A stretch of 64,000 nucleotides of DNA, from the NCBI GenBank assembly GCA_029964075.1, contig CM057140.1:5040643-5104642 (forward strand), given 5' to 3'. Origin of the DNA: Patiria pectinifera (taxonomy: Eukaryota > Echinodermata > Asteroidea > Valvatida > Asterinidae). Of the stretch, positions 42,334-55,169 are shown piece by piece; position 1 is the first letter of the stretch; each line of letters starts with the position of its first letter. The notes beneath the pieces are model-generated. The model ran no database searches, had not been told where the DNA came from, and worked only from the letters and a program-made list of their open reading frames with translations. A program made the translations under genes and the position numbers.

Positions 42334-45300
42334 CTGTATAAAGAAAACCAAGAATGAAAAATTGGTACAGATTCTGATAGCCCTGTCCTAGCTGTCATTC
42401 AAAAAGTGCTCATCGACCAATTAGATTATCACTCATGGTCAAGTGATCACAGTAGCCCTGTCAATTTTGGTCTCGAGCACCGTGCAAGATGCACCAATGA
42501 ACTGTCTACAACAATCAAGAATATTGATTTATTTAAATGCGTACCTATGACAAACACACTGATGCCGAAGGTCAGCAGAACAAAGATAGCCGCAACGACT
42601 TCAGTTCTCAATGTGCCACCTCCAGTAGGAGACGGGAGAACGGTAGCTATCAGGAGATTCAGGAAGATGACTGTCAGGGAAAGCATCTGTAGACGATTAT
42701 CGGTGGCATCTTTCATCGGTGTCACACGTGCATGTAAGAACAGGAACCCAACAGATATGACGATGGTTGCAAACATGGTTAAGTGATCATCTGGGCCGAA
42801 CATCAGCACAAACAGCGTTTGGGTGATCTTGCGAAAAAGCTCAACAATTTCCCAGTACCAGAACTTTGCTTTGTAGTTGCCACTGAGGAAACTTTTCCAG
42901 CTGATGTCCTCCTGACTTTGCTGGTTGGGATTTAGGGGGTTGATGCCTGATTGATTCAGTGTGGAATCATCTTCATTTATTGGTAGCATAGGGACATTTG
43001 TAACATTGATGCTGTGGTTACTCAGATCATCTACCGATGATTCACGCGAAGGCTGCCCCTGCGATTTCTTCCTCTTGTCTTGTCTGTTGCTTCTCCACAG
43101 ACGTATTAACAGCAAGGACGGAAAGCCAACAACATAACAGAGAGAAGCCTCGGCAGCATGGTTGAAATGAACATGCTGCTCATCTTGACAGTCGATAGAG
43201 TAATCGGATCGAAGTCTGGTAGCAATGTATGTCTCGTTCTCATCCAGATGAAACTGGTCGCACCCAAAAGGCAAGAGCTTGAAGATAACACCGGATAAGC
43301 TGGGATAGGACACAAAGAGAAGCATAACAACAAACAGGTAACATCTCTGCCTTGTAGTTGACAAAACCTTGTCACGCTTTTCAACAGTGCATTTCTTTAC
43401 CGCCAAGTAGCACTTTGAGACCCAATAGAAACTCAATGCTGCCGACACAACAAATGCAACTAAGCTCATCCCTAACAAATACTCAATGTACACATTGCGG
43501 TAGGTGAAGTCTGGAAAGTAGCAGCGTGGACTGATGACCAGTTGGACAATATTCATCTCAAGCAGTTTTAAAAAGTACCCAACCTGGGTCAGAACATTCG
43601 GCCAGGGAATCTCGTCAAGGGCAGAGAGTATCTCGCCCATTACCTGATAGAAACCCAGCAAGATTTTTCCCCTAGCAAAGATCACATCAATGGCTGACCG
43701 TCCTTTTTTCCGGTTTCTCCGCACAAACCAAGTGATGAAGCATATTACCGCTGCCAACACGACCAAAAACCCAACGACTTCAAGTAAGAACAACCACCAC
43801 TGCGGACACTCATTACAACTATCAAAGCTTGCATAGTACCCTTTACTACATTCGGAGCAAAGCCAACCCTCATAACCAACCTCACAAGTGACATTGATAC
43901 CATCACCTTCATTCAGACAAGACTCCTTACGTGGACACGGATGCACCTTAGGCAAAACTCCCCTAAAATGCTGCGTGCTACTATTGTAAGAATCACTTCT
44001 GTTTATTATGTTTACAACAAAACTATGATATTCTTTGTTGTCGTCGTTTGAACCCCAGTCCCACGTCCACCAGAATCCAGGTAAGAGGTGTTGATACTCC
44101 TCCGAACAGTTAAGACCTTCTTCTGGGCAAGGATAACACTCATCAAACCGATCTCTCCGGTAGTACTTATCGAGACAAAAGCATGCGCGGAACCCTGCAT
44201 GGAGACTTTTATTGGTACCTGTAGGACACACGGTGCAATCTGCAGGGCTGGTACCAGGGTGAGCAGCTGGGGTGACGTAGGTTCCATTGTTGCATTTTTG
44301 ACACTTGATGGGTTGAGATGTATCTGCCACTTTTCCAGTCTTGATTTGGTAAAAGCCTCCTGCGATTCAAAGATAATTCATGTTATTCCATTAAAAGTGA
44401 TCACTTCTCCCGAAAAAAAACTCACTGCCATTTTACAATTTTTTTTTTACTTCATTTATGGCTTACAGCAAACTACTCACAGGGTTTCATGCAAACCTTT
44501 TTTTCTTTTTCTCAATATAATGAACACTGGTGGTGCTTCCATAAGCTGAGTTTATTACGTGGGAGAAGTCCTCCTAACATCACGACACCACTTTAAAATA
44601 TAATCCGTGACTGCCGAGAAATGTTTACTATACTTCCAGGAATCTCTGTCTGTCTGAACGTCATTATCTCCAGAAACGGGCACCATATGAAGTTGAAAAT
44701 CGGCAGGTGTATTGCTCGGGACGACAGAATGTGCAGTGCCAAGTTTAAAGTTGTTTGGGGGAGCGGTTCTCGAAAATCAAACGAGGCAGCATGGTAGCCT
44801 AGACCAACACAAACTGCCGTCCTTCTCCATTGTGTACGTCATGTTTAAACCAAAGTGCACGTACTCACTATGACGCAACAATGTAAAAAAGAAGGGCACA
44901 TGCATTGTAGGGCGATACCACTGTCCAGTGTGGGTGAATAGCACTACATATGTGTTTCCGTATGTACACGTGCGTACGTGTGTGAGTGGCTGCACGGGCA
45001 CATGCATTTTGCAGTCGACTGAGCAACCATCACAGGCGGTCGACTGATCAACACTTACAGTAAGGGTTGCACAGTCGACCGCCTACGGTGTTGGTTGCTC
45101 AATATTTTTTTACGGATGGATAGACCATTACTATATACTTATCTGTCCACATGTAAAACAAATAATGTAAAATGTAAAAAAAAAACCTGTGTGTGCGTTT
45201 AACCCGTAAGCGAAGCGTGCGTTAAACCTGTGAAAACAACAATCATTGAATCGTGTGCGTTGTTTGTATTAGCAGTTCTGTGCCCCTTCCGAATAGGCAC

Positions 45301-48300
45301 ATTTTCGACAGGTCTTGCACTAGTTCTTAAAATCAGAAAACTTTCAAGATCGTTAGTGTTATGCTCACACAAATGTCCCATACCCATTGGTGAAAAAAAC
45401 CCAGTGATTGCAAGCGGATGACTCTTGCAATGACATACACGAGGATACGCGTACGAAGACTGTAAGTTTCAAATTTCCTTCAAAAATAATACCATCCCTT
45501 AAAAATAAAAACTGCACTTCATATTACCAGGTGGGCATGCTTTACAAACATTCTTCCACAGATCTCCATAATATCCTTGGGCACAGGGCACACATCGCCA
45601 CAAATCACCTTTGAAGACAGTTTTTGAACAGGAGAATCCGGATTTGCTGAAGAAATATTCAACTTCCTCCGAAACAAGTACCGGTAGGGCGAACCAATCA
45701 CCAACCTGTTCACTGAAATGGGAAAGTACAAAAGTCAATTCTAGGCATATGTCTCATGTAACGGTGCTCTGTGCCAATGAAAGACAACTCAAGTCTATAG
45801 GGTCCATGACACGAACTTTCTTTAGGAACTTTAACCTTTTTAACATTCTATTTCGGGTCAATTTTGTTGAGAAGTTATTTCTTTAAACGTTTTAGATGTC
45901 CATTAGTTAATGGAGAATATAAAATTCCCATGCACCTCCTGCACATATTTTTAACCTATTCTTTTTCTAATCCATAAGGTGTCTAGTAAATGAATTTTGA
46001 TGTTCCCAACATCAAATATTGTCCCATGGGGCTCATTTGACGGCCATCATGGCGGCCTTCTTGGATTTCGACGAAAATCGGTCATTGAACCAGGTATCAT
46101 AGGAAGCCAAATGAAGACTTTTGTTTGGGGGGTACTTTGGACGCGAGGAATCGATTGGAAGGATTTATTTTATAATTTGTCAGTAATCTTGGCTGCCATC
46201 TTGGATTGCGACGAAAATCAGTTACATGACATAACTTTTGAAAAAAGTGGCATGGCGAATCGATTGAATGTTATTTTTTTTATAACTTAAATACCTTAAA
46301 AAATTTAATATACACTAAGTATAAGTCTTACAATCTTGCAAAACACTTAATGTATTCCAAACTCTAATTTTCCAGGGGTTAACTGGTTAAAGATGTGATG
46401 GGGTGGAATGGAGAGTAGAGCTGTTTCACTCCCATTGAAGGTCCCCATTTTATAGCATACAGTGACTCATCATTAGCCTATCTTAATCAAATCTACTGTC
46501 CGGCTTCTCGTAACCCTGTTTCTGCAAAATGGCAGAGGGCACGCTGTCAGCGAATCCCTAGTACTATACCAAGGTTGCTCCGGATAGGTGGAGCTTGTTA
46601 GAATTGATTGTCAGTCCACTTAGGAGAAGGACAACTGTGATCACAAACAGTAAAAGTTCACAGGAACAAGTTCACAGAAACACAGGTTCGTCCTCTTTAC
46701 CTTTTAACTTTTGGTGATACAAACCATTCCTCGTAGCTAGCAAAGCAAAGCTCATACCCAAAACAACCCACCACACCAGGACTATAGGAGTCACTGCAAA
46801 TCACCACCTGCTGTATCAACACACCAGAGAGGACTCAGCAGATTGTTGACTGTATTGAGAAGCTCTGACAGAATCTAAAGGCGGTGATGACGCTGTAGAA
46901 TCCAAGTGGTCCCACCTGCGTGATGATCTGAACATGCTAGAAATTACTCCTTGACTTACAAGGTAGCCAGATAAAAGGAGCGGGCAGGTACATCTCAGGC
47001 GCCCACATCCTTGACCTGCACTCGCTGCGTAAGAGACTGTCACTCAAAAGTGGGTTTTTACAATCACATATCAAAGTTCGAAAGACATTGATCGATTTAC
47101 AGACGTAATATTAAACTAAGACCTCTTTGGTGTGCTACACCATACTGTCAGGAATGACGTAGTGATGCAATGATAGTAGTAATATTCCAATGGAAAATTG
47201 AATAGACTAAAATGCCAGTAATTGGGCAAACATGATGAGGTATGAGTAGGCTATACAAAACAATAATAAAGAGGAAATTGTTCTAATACAATTGTCATCT
47301 TGAGCGACACGACAAGATATAGAAGTGGTAATCAATGGCAATCGCCATACTGAACGTCTAGTTCAGTATTAAGCATTCACCTTAATAAGTCTTCCTATGG
47401 TGCCTAGTTCAAAAGTTATGTCGAATAACCAATTTAAGTCAAAATCCAAAATGGCTGCCAAGATAGTCGCCACACTATGCAAACAATGCTTTCAATCGAT
47501 TCCTCCCGCCCAAATTACCCCGAATAACCTGTTAATTTGTCTTCCTATGATGCCTAGTTCAAAAGTTACATCAAATAACCGATTTTTGTCGAAATCAAAA
47601 TATCCGCCAAAATGTCAGCCAAATTACAAAATTAAGACTTTCAGTTGATTCCTCACACCCAAATTACATCTAAAAACGTGTTAATTTGTCTTCCTATGAT
47701 GCCTGGTTCAAACGTTACACGCGTCAATAACCGATTTTCGTCGAAACCCAATATGGCCACTAAATGAACCCCATGGGAAACATTTGATGTTGGGAACATC
47801 AAAACTCATTTACTAGACACCATAATGGTTACAAACAAGTAGGTTAGAAAAAAATGTATGCTGGGATGCATGGGAACCCTATCTTCCTACTTCATGATTT
47901 TCCTGATTGGCGTTTTCCGGATGGCGCTGATGCTGTTATGTCATTTTGGGAAGTCACTGTTTAGTAAAGTGTTCTCTGTTCAAGTTGTAAACCAAAACGT
48001 ACGCTTCTTAAAACATCGGTGGGAAACTTTGCTCATTGGCTTATTTACTGTCATCACAGCAAGAATTTTTTTTTGATTGCTGTAATAACTAACATTGAGG
48101 TTCCTGCCTTAAATGACATTACGGGTTTGCTAAAGATTGATTTCGGAAGTTTGCATTGGAGCAATTTAATGAGCTTCTGTTGGTGGTGTAAATGTGATAC
48201 ATTACTAATATTATGTGACATCTAAGAAGGGAGGGAGAGCGGGAGGGGGAGGGGGCACAAGTAAACATTTCCTAGTAACCTTTAAGTAATATTTACGTAA

Positions 48301-49245
48301 TGAGATTCGTAAGAGATCCTTACATTTTCAGGTCAGTCCGGTTTGTGGCAGGCGCAAACTGGAGGGTATTATCAACAGCCCTGAGAATAAAGGGACATAA
48401 TGTAATGGTGTACGCTCAAAACAACTCCAAAATATTTTGTGGGTGAAAGAAAGTTTGTACGTGTATAACCTTAACAATTGAAACACATACGATTTTTCAA
48501 TGTACATCGTTGTATGTTACAATTAAAAACAATAAATGAAAATGAAGGAAAAGTAACAAGAGTTACGATTTTGGTATCATGGTAGTTCCAATAAAGGTAA
48601 ACTTGCAAAAGAAAAGTTGAAAACATACAAGCCCCCCCCCAAAAAAAAAAACAATTTTGTTTTTGTTTTTATGTGACGTCGCAATAAAGGCAGGCAATGA
48701 GTACACCACATTCTTTTCCTCAAAAAAACATTGGTAAAAGTGGTCAGAAATTGCCTCAGATCGCACCACAGAGCATCTAGAATCCAGGCAAATATTTTCG
48801 GGGCCCTTAAGGGCCCCGAACCCCACGCCGTAATTTTTGACTCATTTTTTGGGACCAAAATTGTTTGTGCCCCCCCTAAAAAAAGTGTCTTCTGGATCAG
48901 CCCTTGAAAACATAAACTTTATTACTTACACGTAAGCGTTGATACCCAAATCTTGCCATACGACATCGGAAATAGTCGTCAAATTACTGTCATACAACGA
49001 TCTGGAAAATAAACAACGGAAAAGTCAGAATCAATAAATGCTCAACCATAAGTGTTTTATCAAACCTGGAAATTATATGAAATCCAAAGTGGAGGCCGTG
49101 ACAAAAATGGTGGTTTACTTGACTCCTTTCAGTAAAGCAAACAATTACGGAAATTGGATGATGTACTTACACCTGCTTGATCGTGTTATTGACAGTGGCA
49201 AATGGCCTCTCTCCAATCGATGAAAAATTGTTTTGGAACATGGAT
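42098..49245 (-). CDS. LRR / Cys-rich / multi-pass receptor, paralogue 2 (partial, five 3' exons)
   Basis: Head-to-tail duplicate of the gene at 316-36583. Five exons are visible (75, 72, 185, 1815 and 236 nt) with the same phases and nearly the same protein: two LRRs, the Cys-rich modules, about 8 membrane segments and the acidic tail. Homology with paralogue 1 continues upstream through the intron up to the 500-N gap at 50001. After the gap the sequence no longer matches, and I found no LRRNT or further LRR exons. The 5' half is therefore missing from this assembly, lost from the genome or rearranged. The open frame over the 1815-nt exon argues that the copy is functional or recently inactivated. 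Confidence 0.82.
42545..44359 (-). CDS. Paralogue 2: large exon with Cys-rich and membrane segments
   Basis: An 1815-nt exon, phase 1 at both ends (acceptor AATCGCAG, donor GTACGC). It starts GGFYQIKTGKVADTSQPIKC and keeps PGFWWTWDWG, the KILLGFYQVMGE segment, YKAKFWYWE and all hydrophobic segments. It is nine nucleotides longer than its counterpart, mainly from differences in the polar loop between segments 4 and 5, the most diverged part of the exon. Confidence 0.87.
45020..45105. repeat. GTCGAC-containing hairpin
   Basis: GAGCAACCATCACAGGCGGT and ACCGCCTACGGTGTTGGTTG are imperfect inverses around CGACTGATCAACACTTACAG, giving a stem of about 30 bp in an intron of paralogue 2. Confidence 0.6.
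45528..45712 (-). CDS. Paralogue 2: first Cys-rich module exon
   Basis: A 185-nt exon between TTTCAG and donor GTAATA, encoding EQVGDWFALPVLVSEEVEYF and the module LWRCVPCAQGYYGDLWKNVC with KACPPG. Boundaries and phases match 2990-3174. Confidence 0.84.
45978..47821. mobile_element. Fold-back element in an intron of paralogue 2
   Basis: Ends GGTGTCTAGTAAATG and CATTTACTAGACACC are exact inverses flanked by ATAA on both sides, and pairing continues through TTTTGATGTTCCCAACATCAAA. Subterminal tandem words (CATCTTGGATT.CGACGAAAATC) occur inverted in both arms. A LINE-like fragment fills the centre. Absent from paralogue 1. Confidence 0.78.
46540..47050 (+). mobile_element. Decayed LINE-like fragment nested in a fold-back element
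   Basis: Near 46880-46925 the + strand reads DDAVESKWSHLRDDL, resembling the linker between endonuclease and reverse transcriptase of LINEs, and 46580-46645 matches 11020-11090 (GGTGGAGCT..GTCAGTCCAC.TAGGA). It is full of stops. Its position in the middle of the inverted-repeat element 45978-47821 suggests a nested insertion. Confidence 0.4.
48628..48906 (-). mobile_element. hAT-type MITE, copy 3, next to a splice donor
   Basis: Starts CAAGCCCCC and ends CAGCCCTTG with 8-bp target duplication AAAACATA (48620-48627 and 48907-48914). It lies in the intron of paralogue 2, with 15 bases between the target duplication and the exon at 48930. Paralogue 1 has the empty site near 8990-9010. Confidence 0.85.
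48930..49001 (-). CDS. Paralogue 2: last LRR exon
   Basis: A 72-nt phase-2 exon encoding SLYDSNLTTISDVVWQDLGI followed by NAYV, three residues different from the paralogue 1 exon at 9019-9090. A hAT-type MITE ends 23 bases below the exon (15 bases below after its target duplication), very close to the splice donor. Confidence 0.83.
49171..49245 (-). CDS. Paralogue 2: LRR exon matching paralogue 1 exon 11
   Basis: A 75-nt phase-2 exon encoding the same 25 residues as 9428-9502 (SMFQNNFSSIGERPFATVNN, TIKQV). Donor is a standard GTAAGT. It is the most upstream exon that can be seen for this copy. Confidence 0.82.
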
Positions 49246-50000
49246 CTAAAATAAAAAATTGGAAATGCACGATAACTTTTTCTAATTAAGTTTACAAGCA
49301 ATGGCTAATTTGGTATCATGTCTCGAAAATGGGGTTTTCTAAACATTTGTTTTCGTCTTCGGCTTCAGCTTGCCTCCGACTTCAGAATCACTTTCTAAGC
49401 AAACCAAATGGAAATAATTATTTCAACCTTTGGCCTTATCATAATGATAGAATTCACCTGAAGCACAACAGGCACCAGAACGTAACTGAGTTGCCGAAGT
49501 TGGGAGCCTAAAATTGTCCTTAGCCAAAGACTTAGACGAAGCCATGATTTCAAAAAGGCCCTGTACAGCGTATGAATTGACCGATCCAATAGGCCCCGCG
49601 TACTGCGCGCAACGTACTTGCGTCCTCTAATATCAATTTGCAATGCAATACCACACTGCAAGGTCTAACTGGTGTCATATGAAAATCAGGCTTCTATGAA
49701 AATCGAACTTTACTATTACATTGCGGTATAACCCTCCCAAGCGTGATTGACTCACTTAATTATCTTTGCTAAGGCGTATGTGCAGCTACTCGCTAATGAG
49801 TCCGTTTTTCATAGAAACCTAAATTTACAGGTACACTGGAGTGCACACACATGTTGGACATAAAACGTTGCTGTAATTGGTGAAACTTCATGGGGGCGGA
49901 GCTTGTGCAATGTGTATCTTGTTTTGACCTAATTCACAGGACGTCACCCAGTTCAGTACTTATGACCCACACGTTCCCGCCATATTGACGTCTACGGTTG

Positions 50001-50500
50001 NNNNNNNNNNNNNNNNNNNNNNNNNNNNNNNNNNNNNNNNNNNNNNNNNNNNNNNNNNNNNNNNNNNNNNNNNNNNNNNNNNNNNNNNNNNNNNNNNNNN
50101 NNNNNNNNNNNNNNNNNNNNNNNNNNNNNNNNNNNNNNNNNNNNNNNNNNNNNNNNNNNNNNNNNNNNNNNNNNNNNNNNNNNNNNNNNNNNNNNNNNNN
50201 NNNNNNNNNNNNNNNNNNNNNNNNNNNNNNNNNNNNNNNNNNNNNNNNNNNNNNNNNNNNNNNNNNNNNNNNNNNNNNNNNNNNNNNNNNNNNNNNNNNN
50301 NNNNNNNNNNNNNNNNNNNNNNNNNNNNNNNNNNNNNNNNNNNNNNNNNNNNNNNNNNNNNNNNNNNNNNNNNNNNNNNNNNNNNNNNNNNNNNNNNNNN
50401 NNNNNNNNNNNNNNNNNNNNNNNNNNNNNNNNNNNNNNNNNNNNNNNNNNNNNNNNNNNNNNNNNNNNNNNNNNNNNNNNNNNNNNNNNNNNNNNNNNNN
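50001..50500. other. Assembly gap (500 N)
   Basis: Exactly 500 N. The round number suggests a placeholder of unknown true size. It cuts paralogue 2 in the intron upstream of its LRR exon at 49171. Confidence 0.97.
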
Positions 50501-50574
50501 GGGAGCTATACTATTGAAGTGCAATTAAGTAAAAAAAAAAAACTAACTAAGTGAATTTCTCCTCCTTACAATAG

Positions 50575-51130
50575 CACTTATTTAATTTCCGAAAATTGTA
50601 ATGGGAACAATGTCATCGAAAAAGTAGAAAACGAACGTCCACGTCAACATATACTTTTGTCTAAATACCATAAGAGGTAATTTGGGGGTAAAGAGCAATT
50701 TTGTGGGGCGCCTGTCTTTGTTGACATTGGGCTGAAGATTTGATGCTTGAAATACGTATATCCACGATACCTAATCCCCGGCAATATCAGTTGTAAAGAA
50801 ACAGTGTTCCAAAAACTGTTCTCCCTAGCTGAAAGGTATGTGGGCATTGTATGGTTTTGCAGTGACCAAAAACTTTAGGTATAATGACATAGGTAAACAA
50901 TGTAAAACCTGATTTCGTTTTTAAATCTGGCCGAATGTGCACCTTTAACGTATCCTTACAAGCAAGTAGACTGATGCTGACTATTTCTTACGTCGATCAA
51001 TGTACAATCACTCGGTTAGTGAATGAAATTAACACGCTCTTGCAGCATCCGTGGTACAATACCGTGAGAAGGCTACGTTCAGTATCAGACAGCAAGACTA
51101 TGCGTCATATTTGGCGTCACTTCGTTGCTA
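50575..51130. repeat. Duplicated unit A
   Basis: Related in order to 58060-58735 and 60070-60610: CGAAAAAGTAGAAAACGAA, GGCGCC.GTCTTTGTTGACAT, GTAAAGAAACAG.GTTCC, CTGAAAGGTATGTGGG and ATTTCT.ACGTCGATC. It is truncated relative to units B and C. Confidence 0.7.
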
Positions 51131-54100
51131 GGTTGCGTTACCACACTTCTTAAGTATCTTTGTTAGCACCGGTTCAGTTATTAGCAGTCAGGCCGATAAG
51201 CATGATGCCCATTTCAGTTATTGATTGTCTGTAATAGAAGTAACCCAATTTTAAGGATGCGTAATAATCTGCCTTGAGAACAACAAATCTATAGAGACCA
51301 ACAGCTTTCACGGTAAACTGAGGTTAGCAATATTAAACATAAGACAAAAATTCTGCTGATGTAAAGTCAAACTTAATAACAAAAGAGTGAACCTTGACCT
51401 TGATTTTTTTTACTAAAATCTTGCCATACTGCAATAATTTATATCACATCTATTTAAACTTGGTTTTGTTCTTTCCATTGTTTATGGTTTCAAATATTGA
51501 TCCCCCCCCCCCCATATTGGACGACGGTGTGCCATGCAAAAGTACAAAGCCCATATTTAAAGATTACCTTTTGAGTAATTTGTTCCCAAACATTAATTTT
51601 TGGTTGTTAACTTGTCCAAAATTATGCACTAACGTCTCGATCGTAGGTCAGGCAGCCTCCACGCCTAAAAATAAACATGACGACATTGATTGCCCTTTTT
51701 CAAAGCACGGCTTTGTTTCCGAATTCACTTTTTATCACGTATAGCTTTATAATGTTGAGATAAAAGTCAAAAACATTGCCTGCTTCATAGTACAGTTTGA
51801 TATTTCTGTAAGAAACATTGACGAAAGTCTCTAACTTAAATGTTAGAGACCCAAATATCATCTTAGCGAGATAGAGACAAGGCCGAGTTTTGGTAAATCC
51901 CGGTAACCGTCGACAGATTCAGATCCTCAGCAAAGCTCGCCCTCGTACAATCCTAGTACATAATTGATACACACATTCATCATTGAATTGTAAGTATCTT
52001 GATGCAATTTATGAATATTAATTACCAACTTAGTTTATACACGATTATCCAAAGGAAGCATTCCTCCGTTTTAGTCACGTGCCGTATATATATTGTGTAT
52101 AGATACTAGCGGCTACCTGACCTACGATTCATCAGAAATAGTCAGAGATTTTGGTCTAGGAGCCAGACTAACGGTCTGCGCGCGTTAGGGCAATGATCCA
52201 AATCCAGTCTTGGCCCCAGACTATAGTATTGATCAGTCTTGCAAGAAGACTACCAGTTGTATATATCGCGCATTCGCAAAAAAAAGGGAAATGACGGACT
52301 TCGTTGCTAGGCTGCATTACCACACTTCTTAAGTATCTTTGTTCACACTGGTGCAGTTATTGGCAATCAGGCCCTTATTTAGCAATATGCCCATTTCAGT
52401 TATTGATTGTCTGCAATAGAAGTAAACCATATTTTTTTTCAAGGATGGGAACGGTAATAATCTGCCACGAGGCCACCGAATCTGAAGACCAAAGGCTTTG
52501 ACCGTAAACTGAGGTTTGCAATATCATCAGACGATATTTTAAGACAGAACATTTTTTTTCTGGTTATTTAAAATAAAACTTTTAAATAAATGCCAAAAAA
52601 GTCATCATTGATGTGACGGTTGTTTTTAACTAAGACCTTCAAGCTGTCGTTTGTTATACTGAAATCTTGCCCTTCTGAATCTATTCATTACTTTGTTCTT
52701 TCAATTATCTTTTTGAGGTTTTCAAATATTGACCCCCCCCCCCCCATATTGGGCGAGGCTGCGGCATACAAAAATACAAAGCCTATATTTAAAGACTACT
52801 TTTTGAGCAATTTTCCCACACATTAATTTTTGGTGATTAACTTGTTCAAAATTATGTATTTCTGTGTACATGTATAAGTCCACGTATGTGGGACTTAGGC
52901 TTAATACATTACACTTTTGAATTAACGAAAAGAAAAATGACATAAAATTAACGAAATTTGAATTGGAACTTTGTCACTGATATTTGAATAAGGCAATAAG
53001 TGGTCATAACACCACCAAACTGGCATATAGGCCTCCAGGTAGGTCAACTGAATGACAATCTGCTAATACAGATACATTTCCCTGTTTTCTACTATAGTCT
53101 ATATCCACGCTCTTTCTGTTGGTCCCTTTAGCTATAGTCCTCTTTGCGCCTGATTGATTGATTTAATGACTCACTGACTGTTGAACAACAAATCTGTTTT
53201 GCAAAAAAAAGTGGGGATTACCAATCAGCACTTAGCAAAATACACTTTAAACTATCAACTACATGTACATATTTAACCGCCAAAATATTATGATTATGGG
53301 TTATTTATTTTTCAAACAATCCAATATGCACAACATTTTCTTACACATTTTTCAGTGTGGAGTTTTCCTTTTTGGCACACATTATATGAATTCATTTTTC
53401 GATTGTTAAAAAAAATCTCTTGTGTACTAAGTATGATTTTGTTAGCTTAAAAAACAACACGTTTCCATGCAGATTTTGAGTAATACTACCGTTTTCAACC
53501 CACAAAATATATGTACTGTACTTAGTGCGTGAAGGCATTGAACTCGCGTTGCGCGAACAAACGTTTTGCCCCAACGTCGTTCCCAGGGCTTACTTTATTT
53601 TCAACCTCGTTTCTAATAGTAAGCCCTATGATAGGAACTTGCGTCCTGTATCCTGATTCGATAGCGCAATTAGTAGGGAATGGATTTTGTAGTGTACTTG
53701 GTGTTGTTATTTCCAACGTGTATTACGTGTTTTCACGTTCATTGTATTTATTGAGTCCACACCTCAAAAATAATGTTTTCCTTTCCAATTTGCTCATAAT
53801 GAAATGTGATACTGCATATTTGATGGATAAGATTGTAACATCTTAACTTTAAAAAAAATCTTGTTTTGCGGTAACTCAAGCCGCCACGAATTGATTTTGT
53901 TCTTTTACACAGACACAACAAACCAAAACAAACGCGGGTGTAGAGCACAGGTAGGCACCAGACTCTTCCTATGCATGCGTAGGCCTACACCAGGTTGAGA
54001 GAGCAGATAGTGGTGAGAGCGTACTGCTCGACACCCTGGGAACGAAGTTGGTTTTTGCCCATACTTTTCCGAATCATTGTTCAACGCGCAGACTGGCGGT

Positions 54101-55165
54101 CTTTACGTTTATGTCTGTAGAAAAGTCAGCTTCGTAATAGCGTCCTTTACCACCAATACCTCGTGCCTGTACTCGCCGATTGTCTGCGCGCGTTGGAATG
54201 ATCAAAATCTAGTCTTGGCCCCAGACTATACTATTGATCGGTCTTGTTAAAAGACTACCAGTTGTGTATATCGCGCACCCGCAAAGAGGGGAAATGACGG
54301 ACTTCGTTGCTAGGCTGCATTACCGCACTTCTTAAGTATTTCTGTTCACACCTGTGCAGTTATTAGCAATCAGGCCCTTATTAAGCATGATGCCAATTTC
54401 AGTTACTGATTGTCTGCAATAGAAGTAACCCATTTTGTTTTCAAGGATGAGAAGTAATATGCCATGTGGCCAACAGATATATAAAGACCAAAGGAAACGC
54501 TTCGACTGTAAACTGAGGTTTGCAATATCGTTAGACGATATTTTAGGACAGAACATCTGATGTTTTCTGGTTATTTAGAATGAAACCTTATACCAAAAAA
54601 GTCATCATTGATGTGGCGGTTTTATTTTACTAAGACCATGACGGTTTTTTCGTAAACTAAGATTTTGCTGGACTGAAATGATTTCCATCACATCTATTTT
54701 TTCCATTGTCTTTTTGAGGGTTTTAAATATTGATTGCCAACCTCCATTTGTGACGAGGGTGTGGCATGCAACAAACAATGCCCAATCTAAAGATTACCTT
54801 TTGAGCAATTTGTTCCCACACACTACGTTTTGGTAGTTAACTTGTTCAAAATTATGCATTTCTGTGTATAAAAGTTACGTTTATGAGACGTCGACTTACA
54901 TGACAATTCGCCATTACTTAAAATGATGTCTATACAAAAAAGCAAAATTTGGATCCGAATTTTGTCAATAAAATGTGAATAAGGCAATAACTATTCATGA
55001 CACGACCGAGCTGGCTTATAGGCCTATGTGGAGGTCAACTGAATGACAATCCGCTTATACAGACACATTTCACTGTTGTATACTTTAGTCGATATCCACG
55101 CTTATTTGTTGGTCCATATAGTCTTCTCTGCGCCTGATTGATTGACTGGCTGACTGACTGTCACT
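51110..55165. repeat. Three diverged tandem copies of about 1-2 kb
   Basis: The words CTTCGTTGCTAGG, CCACACTTCTTAAGTAT and CAGTTATTGATTGTCTG recur at 51118, 52299 and 54302; TCAAATATTGA followed by a C run at 51493, 52719 and (without C run) 54722; CTGAATGACAATC at 53048 and 55038. I see no coding similarity. The long C runs look like slippage sites. Confidence 0.7.
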
Positions 55166-55169
55166 TGTG

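Larger units (their letters stand above)
41440..50000 (-). repeat. Segmental duplication, copy 2
   Basis: Collinear with 1-10330, including the last five receptor exons. The match ends at the N gap, so the true 5' limit of the duplication is unknown. 41535-42097 has no match in copy 1. Confidence 0.82.

Noticed and set aside
49934..50554. Open frames running through the N gap on both strands
   Set aside because: They consist of unknown bases and have no real content.
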